Shown here piece by piece: positions 50,342-60,970 of a stretch of DNA of 64,000 bases (position 1 is the first letter of the stretch; each line of letters starts with the position of its first letter). This DNA comes from Streptomyces thinghirensis. GTDB lineage: Bacteria; Actinomycetota; Actinomycetia; Streptomycetales; Streptomycetaceae. The notes beneath the pieces were generated by a model. That model saw only the letters and a list, made by a program, of their open reading frames with translations. It was not told the origin of the DNA and made no database searches. The stretch covers positions 29,899-93,898 of the forward strand of contig JAKFGP010000034.1 of NCBI GenBank assembly GCA_021502835.1, written 5' to 3'. Made by a program: the position numbers and the translations under genes.

Positions 50342-52031
50342 ATGACCGCGCCGTTGACGGCCGACGCCCATGACTTCGGCCTGGCCGGGGACGGCACCGC
50401 CGACGACCGGCCGGCCCTGCAGAAGCTGGTGGACGCGCTGGGCGACGCCACCGCCGCCGACGGACGCCCGCGCACCGTGCGCGTGCCCGCCGGGCGGTAC
50501 GTGATCCGGGACCGGCCCGTGCTCTGGCGCAGCGGCGTCTCCCTGATCGGCGCCGGACGCGGGGCCACCTGCTTCGCGCTCGCCAACCCGGGCGCCCCGA
50601 CGCAGCCGGTCCCGCTGGCCTGGTTCACCACCGCCCAGCACGGCGCCGGGCGGGACAACCACATCGCCGACGTCACCTTCGCCCACTTCGAGATCGACGG
50701 CTCCGGGGTGGAGACCGAGGAGTACGAGGTGCTGGCCAAGGGCTCGGCCTCCAGTACGTGCTGCGCGGGCGCTTCACCGACCTGTACATCCACGACACCG
50801 CCGCCACCGGCTTCGGGTGCGACTTCCTCCAGGACACCGTCGTCGAGGGCGTGCTGGCCGAACGGTGCGGACGGCAGGACCCCGGCGAGGAGATGGGCGG
50901 CGCGGGCATCGGGATCGGGGTCGGCGGCTGGGGGCCGGTCGAACGGCTGGCGGTGACCGACTGCACGGCCACCGGGAACGGCACCAACGGCATCTTCCTC
51001 GAACTCCAGCAGGACGACTGGGCCCCGCCCCGCGGCATCCGCGTCACCGCCTGCCACACCGAGGGCAACCGCTACGGCATCTCCGACTGGGGCGCCGACG
51101 GCCCTGCTGGTCACCGGCTGCACGATGCTCGGCAACCACGTCGCCGGGTTCGACGTGTCGGCGCAGGGCACCACCAGCGTCGGCGGCCGCGGCGGCATCG
51201 TCACCGGGTGCGTGATCGACGGCAACGCGGGCGACGGGATCGCGCTCGGCAACACCCCGGGCCCGTACGCCTTCCGCGGCAACCGCGTCAGCGCCAACGG
51301 GCGGTACGGCTACTGGCAGCACAACCTGGCGGGCGGCGACCAGGAGCCCGCCACGGACATCGTCCTGGAGTCCAACGACATCCACGACAACGCCCTGGAC
51401 GGCATCCGCGTCGACGCCCGCTGCACGAGCCGGCGATCTTCGGCAACCGGATCCGGAACAACGGCCGCCGCGCCGCGCCGGAGGCCCGGGGGAGGCGGCG
51501 CGGGCGTCCACTGCGGGCCGCTGTCCCTGACCGACGAGAACGCCGACTGGCTGCCGGGCGGCCACCGCGGCAAGCGGCTGACGGTCGGCGCCTGGAACGC
51601 CGGGGCCGGGCCCCGGGACGCCGACGCCGAGGCCGGCGCCCGTGTCACCGCCGGGGCCGGCGCCGAAGTCACCGTCGTGGTCACCGACAACACCGCCACC
51701 GAACTCACCCTCGCCCCCGAGCGACCCGGCGCGCAGACGGCCTGGCCGGGCGGCACCCCCGGGCCCGGCGCCGCCTACCGCCTCCCGGACGCCCCCACCC
51801 CGCGCACCGGCCTCACCGCCGCCGCCGCCGTGACCCACCCGTACGTGCACGGCAACCGCGTCCGGGACGACGAGGCACCCGCGCACCCAGACGCACGCCC
51901 TGTGGATCGCGCACGAGGCCACCTGGACCGGCGGCCGGGTCTCCGGCAACGACTTCAGCGGCAACGCGTCGGCGGCGACCCGCTTCGACTCGGCGCCGAG
52001 CGGCGGTCGCTGGCGGGACAACGACGGCTGA
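50342..52031 (+). CDS. Right-handed parallel beta-helix protein (pectate-lyase-superfamily-like, frameshifted)
   Basis: About 560 residues. The N-terminus DFGLAGDGTADDRPALQKLV is the classic start of pectate-lyase/tailspike-type beta-helix domains (GDGxxDDxxAxQ). Repeating coils follow: ADVTFAHFEIDGSGVETEEY, then FTDLYIHDTAATGFGCDFLQ, LAVTDCTATGNGTNGIFLEL, YAFRGNRVSANGRYGYWQHN and SNDIHDNALDGIRVDA. ATG 50342 with GAAGGAGC upstream. Shifts near 50745, 51100, 51425, 51490 and 51885. Likely acts on or binds a polysaccharide. No signal peptide is visible. Confidence 0.75.
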
Positions 52032-52040
52032 CGCGCCGCC

Positions 52041-52921
52041 TCACGGTGCCCGCAGCGCGTCCATCACCGCGATCCGGGCCGCCGTGCCGATCACCGCGTC
52101 CGCCGCCGGGAGCACGGCCGCGGTGTGGGCGGTACGGGTGAAGACGGCCACGGCGTAACGGCCGCCGTCGGGGTATTCGACGACGCCGATCTCGTTGCGC
52201 AGGGTCGGCAGGCTGCCGGTCTTGCCGGCCACGTGGACGTCGTCGAAGGGGGAACCCCGAGGCCAGGCGGTGCGGCCAGACCTGGAGGCCCACTGACGCG
52301 GCGCGCGGCGGCGCCGTACTCCGGGCGGGCAGGCCTCGTCCCGCCACAGGGCGGTGAGCAGGCGGGTCATGTCGCGGGGGGTGCTGCGGTTGGTGCGGGG
52401 CCGGGTCCAGGGCGCGGAGCCGGGTGATGACGTGCGGGTCGGTCAGCGCCCGGGCACCGGCCGGCCCGGCGTCCTCGCGCATGGTGCCGAGCATCTCCCC
52501 GAAGCCGTACACCGCCCGCGTGCGGGTGGAGGCCCAGCCGGTCCGTGGTGCGGTTGACGGCGTCCAGACCGACCCGGCGCAGCAGCAGGTCGGCGGCGGT
52601 GTTGTCGCTGACGGACATCATCAGGAACGCCGCGTCGCGCAGCGACAGCCGGACCGGATCCAGCATGGCCGCCAGCCCCGTGGGCCCCGGGGTGCGTCCG
52701 CCGGCGGGCACTCGACCTGCTCGGTGAGGTCCAGCACCCCGGCCGCCGCCAGCTCGTGCAACGTCACCAGCACACACACCTTGTGGACACTGGCCGTGCA
52801 CACCGGCTGGTGCCCCGGTCTCGACCTGTGCGCCGGAGTCGATGTCGACGGCGTGCAGCCACCCGGTGACCCCGGCGTCGGCGAAGGCGGCCTGGAGGCG
52901 TCCGGTCACGATGTCGGTCAC
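52041..52921 (-). CDS. Class A beta-lactamase-type serine hydrolase (frameshifted)
   Basis: About 290 residues. The active-site Ser motif is TASVHKVCVLVTLHELA (SVHK), the SDN motif is SVSDNTAADLLLRRVGLD and the KTG motif is AGKTGSLPTLRNEIGVVEYP. No signal peptide is seen: the GTG at 52921 opens TDIVTGRLQAAFADAGVTG, so this copy may be cytoplasmic. Shifts near 52820, 52715, 52540, 52400, 52300 and 52250. It overlaps the LysR gene stop by GTGA, so the pair is co-transcribed. The Glu166 region is not clearly visible, so real beta-lactamase activity is uncertain. Confidence 0.8.
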
Positions 52922-53874
52922 AGCCAGAACTCCGATGCCGGGCGAAGGTGCAGTGGCCGGGCGGGGGCCTCGAGCGGGCGCCCGCCGTGGTGCGCAGGGC
53001 GTGGGTGGCCGCGTCCGCGAGGGCGCCGACTGCGGCGTCGCCGCGCCCCTTGGGCCAGGCCACGGAGTGCCGCCAGGCCAGCGGCGGCCCCGGCCAGCGG
53101 ACGCCAGACCAGGTCCCCGTCGGCGGGGCGCGGCGAGCTGGGTGTCGCGGGGGCCCAGGGCGACGGCCCCGGACGACAGCACCAGGCCGCGTACGAAGCT
53201 GGCGCCCTGGCCGTGGCGTACGGCGGCGGGCGTGTAGCCGCCCCGCGCGCAGGCGGTGAGCAGGTCGTCGTAGACCGCGGGGGCGCCGGCGCGCGGGAAG
53301 AGGACCAGGTCGTAGCCGGTGAGGGAGGCGAGCGGCACCTCGTCGAGCCGTGCCTGGGCGGCCCCGCGCGGCAGCAGCACGCCGAGGTCGCGGCGCAGGA
53401 CCGGGCCCAGCTCCAGGCCGGTGACGTCGCGGGGGTGGTGGATGAGGCCGACGTCCAGCTCGTGCGCGGCGAAGGCGGCGAGCTGCTGGGCCGTGGACAG
53501 CCCGTGCAGCTCCAGTTCGAGGCCCGCGTGCCGGCGCCTGAAGTCCGCCAGGAGCGCGGGCGACGGTCTCACCGGAGATGTCGGGTGACAGGGCGGCGCG
53601 CAGCAGGCCGGTCTCGCCGTCCCGGATTCGGCGCGCGGCGGCCCGGAAGGACTCGGAGCGGGCGAGCAGCTCACGGGCCTCGGCGAGCAGCAGCGTGCCC
53701 GCCTCGGTGATGGCCACCTGGCGGCTGGTGCGCTCGAAGAGCCGGACGCCCAACTCCTTCTCCAGCCGCTGGATGCGCTGCGACAGGGGTGGCTGGGCCA
53801 TGCCGAGGCGGGCGGCGGCTACGCCCGAAGTGTGACTCTTCTGCAACAGCCACAAAGCACTCCAGGTGCCGCAC
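52919..53874 (-). CDS. LysR-family regulator paired with the beta-lactamase-like gene (frameshifted)
   Basis: An N-terminal LysR winged helix: RHLECFVAVAEE, then LGMAQPPLSQRIQRLEKELG and RLFERTSRQVAITEAGTLLL. The effector domain reads LELELHGLSTAQQLAAFAAH, then LDVGLIHHPRDVTGLELGPV and PRAGAPAVYDDLLTACARGG. Start chosen at the GTG 53874 (VRHLECF); ATG 53925 is an alternative. Shifts near 53840, 53570 and 53130. The stop overlaps the beta-lactamase start. It is divergent from the esterase gene, with an AT-rich intergenic stretch (53885-53935) that probably holds its operator. Confidence 0.82.
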
Positions 53875-53971
53875 CCAGGTCCACGACCAGTAATCATATC
53901 GAGGATTGATCGATTCGACATCCATATCAATCTTGGACAGTGGGCCGGTGGGGGTTGCTGTCCTTCGGGGT

Positions 53972-55019
53972 ATGCGCTCCTTCCGCGACCTCTCGATCGG
54001 CCCGCGCCGGTGGCCCGCCGCGCTCGCCCTGGCCCTCACCCTTCCCTGGCCGGCTGCGCCACCGGGTCAGGGGGCCGCGAGTCCGGGCGCCCGGACTCGG
54101 CGCCGTCGGCGAGCAGCACGTCCCGCGCCCGGCGCCACGGCATCCGCGGCACCGGAGGTGGTCCCCGGCCGGCTGCGGGCCGACGGCCACACCCGCCGGT
54201 ACCTCCTGCACCGGCCCGCCGCCGACGGGCCGAGGCCCTCGTCATCGCCTTCACGGCGCGGCGCCGACGCCGCCGGATGCGCGAGAAGAGCCGGCTGGAG
54301 AAGGCCGCCGGGGCCCGCGGCATGCTGGTCGCCTACCCCGAGGGACTCGACAGCGGCTGGGGCGCGGGCAGGCAGGCGAGCGAGCGGCGCCCGGATCCCG
54401 ACCTCGACGTGCGGTTCACCGAGGCGCTGATCAAGCACCTGGTGCGCACCGAGCGGGCCGACCCCGAGCGGGTCTACGTCGCCGGATTCTCAACGGCGGG
54501 CTCGATGGCGCTGCGCATGGCCGCCGAGCGTCCCGGCCTGCTGGCGGGAGCGGCCTCGGTCTCCGGGCAACTGCCCGCGGGCGCCGCCGCGGTCGAGCCC
54601 ACGGGACCCGTCCCCGTCATGGTCGTCTACGGCGCCGACGACCCCGTACGCCCCTCGCGGAGGCTGGCCCTCGCCGCCGCCGGACCCCGAGGAGCCGATC
54701 CTCCCTAGCCTGTCGGCCCGGGACAGCGCGGAGGCGTTCGCGGCGGCGGGCGGCGCGGGCGAGCCGGTCACGGAGGAGGAGAAGGGCTACGACCGGACCG
54801 TCTGGCGCCTGAAGGAGGCGGCCCCCGAGGCCTCCGACGCCCCCGATGCCTCCGACCCGTCCGGCGACGGCCGGGAGGCCACCGTCCAGCTCCTGGTCGT
54901 CGAGGACGCCGGTCACACCTGGCCGGGTTCGTCGATCACCCCGCCCAAGGAGGTTCGGCCCCACCAGCAAGGCCCTGAACGCCACCGACACGATCCTCGA
55001 CTTCTTCGCCACCGGCTGA
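53972..55019 (+). CDS. Polyhydroxybutyrate-depolymerase-like esterase, putative lipoprotein (frameshifted)
   Basis: The N-terminal signal sequence WPAALALALTL is followed by LAGCATGSGG, a lipobox. The alpha/beta-hydrolase core has RGMLVAYPEGLDSGWGAG, the nucleophile elbow VYVAGFSTAGSMALRMAAER (GxSxG-like), an acid in VMVVYGADDPVR and a catalytic His in VVEDAGHTWPG. The ending is LNATDTILDFFATG. Start ATG 53972. Shifts near 54050, 54165, 54235, 54262, 54665 and 54950. Related to LpqC-type esterases. It is divergent from the LysR regulator. Confidence 0.75.
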
Positions 55020-55090
55020 CCGACGACGCGGCCCGACCCACAGACCCGACCCACAGCCGAGCCACAGCCGACCCACAGACAGGAACCCTG

Positions 55091-55965
55091 ATGCCGGACT
55101 CTCCCTACTTCACCCCTCCGCCGCCGCGCGGGCCGGGCAACGGTGTGCGGGCCGTCCCGCGGTGGGAGTCGTGCTCGCCATCGCCGCGGGCGGCTCGTAC
55201 GCCGCCGGGTTCGGCCCTTCGCACGCGGCGACGACGGCCCCGACCCCGCCGCGATGAAGCAGGCGCGCGCGTTCCTCGCCGACTGGGCCGCGGGGCGCCT
55301 GCCGAGCGCGGCCGGCCGCACCACCAGACCCGGCACGGCACAGGAGGTGCTGCAGAGCTTCACCGCGGGCCTCGACATCGGCAAACGCGGCTGACGGCGG
55401 CGGGGAGGCGAAGGAGGCCGAGGACGGCACCCTCGGCGTCCCCGTCACCGCGAAGATGCCGATCACGGGCCTGGGCACCTGGACGTACGAGTCGCGACTG
55501 CCGCTGCGCGAACAGGACGACGGCGGCTGGAAGGTGGACTGGCGGCTGTCCCTGGTGCACCCGCGGCGCAGGCGACACGGAGAAGTTCCGGCTGGAGCGC
55601 GAGAGGAGACGACTCCGCCGAACGTCACCGACCGCGACGGGGCCTCCCTCTCGGGCGGCGAGTACCCGTCCCTGACTCCGCTCCTCGGACGGCTCGCCGA
55701 CAGCACCGGTGGCGGACCGCAGCGGCGCGGTCGAGCTGATCGACCGGGCCACCGGCGAGGCCAGTGCGCACCCAGGCGGCCTTCGGGAAGGAACCGATTC
55801 GGCGACGGACGGCGAGCCCGTCCGCACCACCTGGACGCCACCTGGCAGTCCGCCGCCGAACAGGCCCTCACCGAGGCCGACGGCAAGGACGCCGCCCTCG
55901 TCGCCCTGCGCATCGACAACGGCGAGGTCCTCGCCCTCGCCAACTCCCCTCCACCGGCTGGCTTG
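55091..55965 (+). pseudogene. Penicillin-binding protein with NTF2-like N-terminal domain, 3' truncated at a chimeric join
   Basis: The start MPDSPYFTPPPPRG leads, after a shift near 55165, to a signal/anchor helix (VVLAIAAGGSYAAGFG). The NTF2-like (MecA_N type) domain follows: MKQARAFLADWAAGRLPSAA, then VTAKMPITGLGTWTYESRLP, LREQDDGGWKVDWRLSLVHP. The PBP dimerisation/transpeptidase region starts: ATWQSAAEQALTEADGKDAA and LVALRIDNGEVLALANSP. Normally a transpeptidase domain of about 300 residues would follow. Here the reading stops near 55965, where the sequence changes to unrelated DNA. Shifts also near 55255, 55382, 55575, 55705 and 55770. Confidence 0.72.
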
Positions 55966-56109
55966 CGCGCCTCGACTTCCCCTTGGCCACGCTGGAAGAT
56001 GTCGCAACGGCGCCCTGCCGCTGGGCATGATCAGGCCGGCGTTGTCGTGGGCTGCTGGTACTGGGCCGTCGAGGAAGGGATTCCATGGCATCGAGACGCG
56101 TCCAGGCTG

Positions 56110-57400
56110 TAACACGTTTCCTGGAACTTCTGCAAGTTCAGTGGCACCGCGAATTAACATATTTTTCATGACAAAATGGACGAGGGGGCTGGGAAGAATC
56201 ATGCACACCCTCATGAAGGTCGACATGGGTGGCATCGGCAATCTTGTGCTTTTGGCAGCTTCGTGCAGTACGGGCTGGGCATGGAGAAACATGACTCAAT
56301 GATGGCTGGGGACAGGTCCAGGCCAACACATTGTGGTAACTTGTCGGCCAGCATTTCCACATAGGCTCTCACGGCATTCCCACAAACTCATCCAATGCCA
56401 TAAGGGCTGCAGGAGCAGAACACCTGGCTTCCACTTCCCAGCAGAATCATCCCCCGCTTTGTGGCATGTCCACGTGCCATCTTTTAGCTGGCTTTTTGCC
56501 ACCCCATCTTCAGCAACCTGTACCTGACTTGCAAAGTCAGCACAAAAAACCAGCTCCCCATAAGGTCTCCAGCATTAAGGCAACTTCTTCCTTCGCTTCT
56601 CAATATTGCCACCTTTGCTGTAAAAACATATGCTGTAGTGCTCAGAAGGCATCCACAACTTGGCACATTTCTTTGTGTAAGGTGTTCATCATGACCTTGT
56701 ACTACTTTCCTGCCTTCCAGAGGACTTATCTGACCATCCAGACACTGCTGTGGGCATGAAATAACAGAAAACACACAAAACAATTTAACAAACTGCAACT
56801 TTGAGCCTATTTTTCAGTAAGCATCTTAGTCCTTGTGCTGAAACATGCAGATACCACATGAAAAAACTGCCTCTCCCAACAACAGCAGCCTATTTCTCTG
56901 CCAGGCTGTAAAACATAAATTCTGTCATTGAAAACTTAACAGCCAGCTTCTGCCAAAATATGCCACCATGGCATCAGCGCTCTCTCAGCTTTAATCAGAA
57001 TCGGAAAATGCAAGTGTTGAAAGGCTTTCTTGTATGAGGCTGCTGGCTCTTTTTTGCAGCAATGCAGTACCTGCTCCTTTCAATTCTGGCATGCAACTTA
57101 GCTTCTGAAACGTGTGCAGGAGAAATTAACACACGCGCTCCTCGCTGCTTTATCAAAATAATTCCTTCAACACCTAAACGGCTGCCTTCAATTCACGTGT
57201 AGGCTGGCACTGTATGCTGTATTAACGAAAATCAATTAACATTCAACATCTCTTCAACATTTCAAGATAAAGAAAAACAATACCATTTTGATTTCTCTTC
57301 ATGAAAAAAAGCACCGCAATGCGCTGCCACAACAAATCCTGCAAACTGCAAACTTGTAAACCAAGTAACATCATGCGAGCAGGAGTCAGGATGGTGAGGT
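56110..57400. other. AT-rich block of foreign composition with no bacterial genes
   Basis: About 1.3 kb in which the base composition falls to roughly 40% GC by eye, against more than 70% on both sides. There is no coherent coding frame, no ribosome-binding sites, and the word use (runs of A and T, TTTGCC, CTTCTGC, few CG dinucleotides) looks like vertebrate DNA. Both flanking genes (a penicillin-binding protein and a P450) are cut at the borders. The bordering stretches 55965-56110 and 57400-57440 are also unplaced GC-rich text. Confidence 0.7.
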
Positions 57401-57439
57401 GCGGGCCAGATGGACGCGCCAGGCGCCAGCGCCGCTGCG

Positions 57440-57940
57440 CTAAAGATTGATGGGCGCCACGACAGGCTGGTTGAAGCCGGGTGGCGGGCCGCCTCGCAGG
57501 TCGCTCTCGAGGACATGCCGGCGAGGTCCGCAGATCACCTTCGACCGGCAGCGGCAGCGCGCTGCCAGGCACGAGCAGGTCCGCCGTGCCCTGCGCTCCA
57601 GCGCCGCCAGCAGGTCGTGCGCGATGTGCTCGACGCGCGGGCGCGGTCGCGACGTTCCGTCCCGCCGTGAAGTGGCTGGCCGGCCACCAGTCGCCGCAGC
57701 CGGGTGTGCTGCGGCGGGTCGCTCTGGAGCATGTTGCGGCCGATGGCGTGCCCGCCGTCGGTGTGCCAGGTCGCGGAGTGCCGGATGTCGTTGCGCGGCC
57801 TTGCAGGTCGGTGAGCGCGGCCCGCGCCGCGTCGCGCGTCACGACCAGCCAGCTTTCCCCGCTGCCCGGCACGAACACCAGGGTGCACGGCGCCCCGGGC
57901 CGCAGGGCGGCCGCGAGTCCCCCGAGGTGGGCGCGGTCAT
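57440..57940 (-). pseudogene. Cytochrome P450, N-terminal part only (cut by foreign DNA)
   Basis: ATG 57940 opens MTAPTSGDSRAALRP-like text, then TLVFVPGSGESWLVVTRDAA. The P450 C-helix motif is seen as SDPPQHTRLRRLVA in a shifted frame, then HIAHDLLAALERR. The reading ends near 57530-57440, well before the I-helix, ExxR and Cys-heme motifs, which lie beyond the AT-rich block and are absent. Divergent from the TetR gene. The remaining fragment cannot be functional as written. Confidence 0.7.
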
Positions 57941-58083
57941 GGGGCCTCCCGGCGCGAGGAAACGGTGAAACGGTGAAACGGGCGAAGGTCTAAACGAAAC
58001 GGGGGCGCTCCCCACCCAAGGCTTCGACGATAGCATCTGGCATCGCTGGCTCGGGGAGCACTCCCGGTTCGACGACCCGGAGG

Positions 58084-58879
58084 GTGAGGGACGACCGTCG
58101 GCGACGCGACGGAGCGCCCGGCAGCGACGGCGACGCGCGGCGCAACCGGGAGCTTCTGCTGGAGGCGGCCCACGAGGTGTTCACCGAGGAGGGCCTGGAG
58201 GCGCCGCTGGACGTGATCGCGCGCCGGGCGGGCGTCGGCAACGCGACGCTCTACACCGCCATTTCCCCCACCGCGCCGCGTTCGTGGACGCCTCTTGGGC
58301 GACTCGCTGGCGGGCACGATGGACGCCGGGGAACGGGCCAGGAACGCCGCGGACGCGTGGGCGGGTCCCCGGCCGCCTATCTCGACTCGGTCTTCGAGAC
58401 CCCTGGCCGCCACGACCGCGGCACCAGCGACCTCATGACGACGCACCTGCAGGGCGTCGACAGCCTGGAGTCCGTGCGCGAGCACAACCGCCGGACCGTG
58501 GACTCACTGCTGGCCCGCTGCCACGACGAGGGCACCGTCCGCGCCGACGTCACCACCGAGGACGTCCCTGTTCGCGCTCGCGGCACTGGGCCGTGCCGTC
58601 CGGCCTTAACCAGCCGCGACCGCGCCGGACGCCTGGCGCGCCCCCCTGGCCCTGCTCCTCGGCGGCCTGCGCACCCCGCGCCGCTCCCGCCGCCCCTGCC
58701 CGCCCGCGCTCACCGCCGCCGAACTCGGCGACGTCCTGCGGGAGATGGGCCCGCACCGCACGCGCGGTGGCGGCGCCGTGGCCGACGCGTGCGGGGAGGG
58801 TGGCTCAGCCCTGGGAGGCGTGCGCCTGGGCCGCCGTCCCCGGTGCCTCCCGCGGGCGGACCGCCCTCACCCCGGATGA
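58084..58879 (+). CDS. TetR-family regulator (frameshifted)
   Basis: DNA-binding domain: DARRNRELLLEAAHEVFTEE, then GLEAPLDVIARRAGVGNATL and YTAISP. The ligand domain reads SVFETPGRHDRGTSDLMTTH, then LQGVDSLESVREHNRRTVDS and LLARCHDEGTVRADVTTED, with a tail PPALTAAELGDVLREMGPHR. GTG start at 58084. Frame changes near 58270, 58365, 58570 and 58680. It is divergent from the P450 gene (143 bases between starts) and probably represses it. Confidence 0.78.
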
Positions 58880-59113
58880 CGCGCTGGCGCCTCCAGGTCC
58901 TCCGGCGCCGTCCGCTCCTCCTCCTTCATCGCGCGGGCCTCGGCGTTGAGGATGCGGGCCGGCTGCCCGCCGAGCGGGTCAGCTCCGGGAGCCTCTTGGC
59001 GGCGAGAAACGGCAATGACGATGATGAGAATGATCGCGGAGCTCCGCTCAGTCCAAACACGGCGCGCCCCTGTGGACGTACGGTGCGGGCCCGCGCACGG
59101 GCCCGTATGGAAT

Positions 59114-59576
59114 CTACGGCGAAGTCGGCGGCGGCCAGGGACAGGGCCGGGCCTGAGGCCCGGGGCGCCAGGGGTTGAACTCGTGCGGCGGCAGGTCCAG
59201 GGCGCAGCACGCCTCGCGGACCACGGCCCGCTCGTCCCCGCCGAAGTCCGCGTCCGCGCCGCCGATCACGATGCCGATCTGCACCACGGCCCAGGCCCCG
59301 GCGGGCTTCTTCTTCGCCTTCGCGATCTCCTGGAGGACGCCGACCTCGCCGCAGGAAGTCGGCGGTCAGCTTGTCCAGGTTGGCCTCAGCGGGCGGCGCG
59401 AGGTCGTCGGCGGGGAAGTTCTGCAGGCGACCTCGTTGGTCCCGGATCAGCTGGGCCACGCGCTGCCGCTCCGGACGGGTCGACGCTGCCGTCGATGCGG
59501 CGGCGACCAGCGCCTGCACATCGCCACGCTCCGCGTCGCGGAAGGCGCCGCTCTTGAGGTCGTTCTTCTTCGCCAC
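59114..59576 (-). CDS. TerB family tellurite-resistance-type protein (frameshifted)
   Basis: About 150 residues: KKNDLKSGAFRDAERGDVQA, then PERQRVAQLIRDQRGRLQNF, PADDLAPPAEANLDKLTADF and, after a shift near 59355, VLQEIAKAKKKPAGAWAVVQ, then IGIVIGGADADFGGDERAVV and REACCALDLPPHEFN. The GGADADFGGDE acidic loop is the TerB signature. GTG start at 59576. The N-terminal part is shorter than in many TerB proteins. A related TerF-like VWA gene lies far upstream at 25-26 kb. Confidence 0.75.
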
Positions 59577-59684
59577 GAGCTGCGTGCTGCATCTGACGCC
59601 GGACTCCGGAAGCGGTCCCGCCAGGGCTCGCCGGAAACTCCGTACGGGTCGGGAGGGTGAGTTTCTACACCCTTGTAGAAACTA

Positions 59685-60674
59685 TCAGGCGTCCCCGACT
59701 CCCTCGAAGGTAGTCCCCGAGACCGACTCCCGAGCCTCTCCGGGCTCGCCCCTCGAAAAGTCCCCCACCTCGTCGACGACCTCGGCCGCCACCATCCCGT
59801 CGGCGACCCCACCGCGAGCCCGGCCGCGCCCGCCTGGGCGCGGCGGTGCCGGTGCCGGAACCGCCGGACAAGGGTCCCCGGACTCCGTGCCCGTACACGG
59901 CGGTGGGGCCGTAGGACGCCATGCTCGACCAGCTCCAGGACGGCGTCGACGAGGCGTTGAGTCCTGCAGCCCGGCCGGCCCCTCGTGGGGGACGGTGAAG
60001 CGGCTGGGGCGTCGTGGCCGTCGGAGAACAGGCGCGCGGCGACCGCCTCGGGACCACCTCAGGGCGCCGGACGACCAGGAAAGGTCCAGCTCGATCTCGT
60101 TGTTGGTACAGGTGGGCGTACGCGGGGGCGGGGTGAGTCGATCTCCTGGTAAAAGGGCAACGCTGCCCGGTGCCGCCGATGCGGCCGTACTCAGGTCGGC
60201 GGGCGAGTGGAAGCCGGGCTGCCCCAGCCTGGGACGCCCTCCCTGGGCGGAGCAGGGCGCCGCGGTCAGCGGGTCCAGGTCGCCCTGTCCCCGGGCGCCG
60301 GCGACCGCCAGCTCGGTCCGCACCCCGGCGTGCTGATGACTGCGCCCGGCTGGCTGGTGACCGGCGTGCTCCCCAGGGCAGCGGCACCGTGAACGGCACG
60401 CTGCGCCGCTCGCCCGCCACCCAGGCCGGAAATCCCCGCCGACGGTGTGCCGGCCGAAGACGACGACGCCCTCACCCTCCCCGTGTTCGCCCTGCTCGGC
60501 CTCGACGCGGGCACCAGTTCGTTAGCGCGACGTGCTCCACATCGTGGTCGACGGTGCCGCCGACGAGATGGACCTGGCCCGGCAGTGCGCCCCGGCCGGG
60601 CAGGCGCCCGCATCGAGGACCGTGTCCACCGTGGGCCCGCCCACGCCGAGGAACCGACAGCCGCTTGACACCAT
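59685..60674 (-). CDS. spo0M: Spo0M-type sporulation-control protein (arrestin fold), heavily frameshifted
   Basis: ATG 60674 with AAGGAG nine bases upstream. Family landmarks recognised over several frames: ALPGQVHLVGGTVDHDVEHV (beta-sandwich strand), then ERRSVPFTVPLPWG, VRTELAVAGARGQGDLDPLT, NNEIELDLSF-like reading NNEIELDLSW, and RFTVPHEGPAGLQDS. The C-terminal tail is a Gly/His/Arg-rich extension in one frame. At least eight frame changes between 60640 and 59900, more than in any other gene here. Spo0M proteins modulate sporulation and stress responses in Gram-positive bacteria. Confidence 0.65.
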
Positions 60675-60970
60675 CGAGCGTCACTCCTTCACGTTCGTTC
60701 GCACGTTCGTCCGGGAACAACCAGGAACCGTCCGGCCGTCTCTACGCGAGTGAAGCATAGGGGTCCGAGGACATTGAGGAGGCCCCCGTAGCACCGCTCG
60801 TCGCGCCGCGAGGAGGGAAACCTCGGGCAGCCCGGCTGGTACCGGCACCGCCGACGTTAAGGAGTCCCGTTCCGTAATGGACCCTCCCAGTACCGGCCAA
60901 TAGCCATGGCGGCCGCAGTCCCTTCCTGTGTGCGCATTACACCGTATGTAGTGAGGAAGCGGGTGGCACG

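Noticed and set aside
56484..56798. 104-residue minus-strand frame in the AT-rich block
   Set aside because: No ribosome-binding site, no recognisable domain, and codon use unlike either a streptomycete or any bacterial gene.
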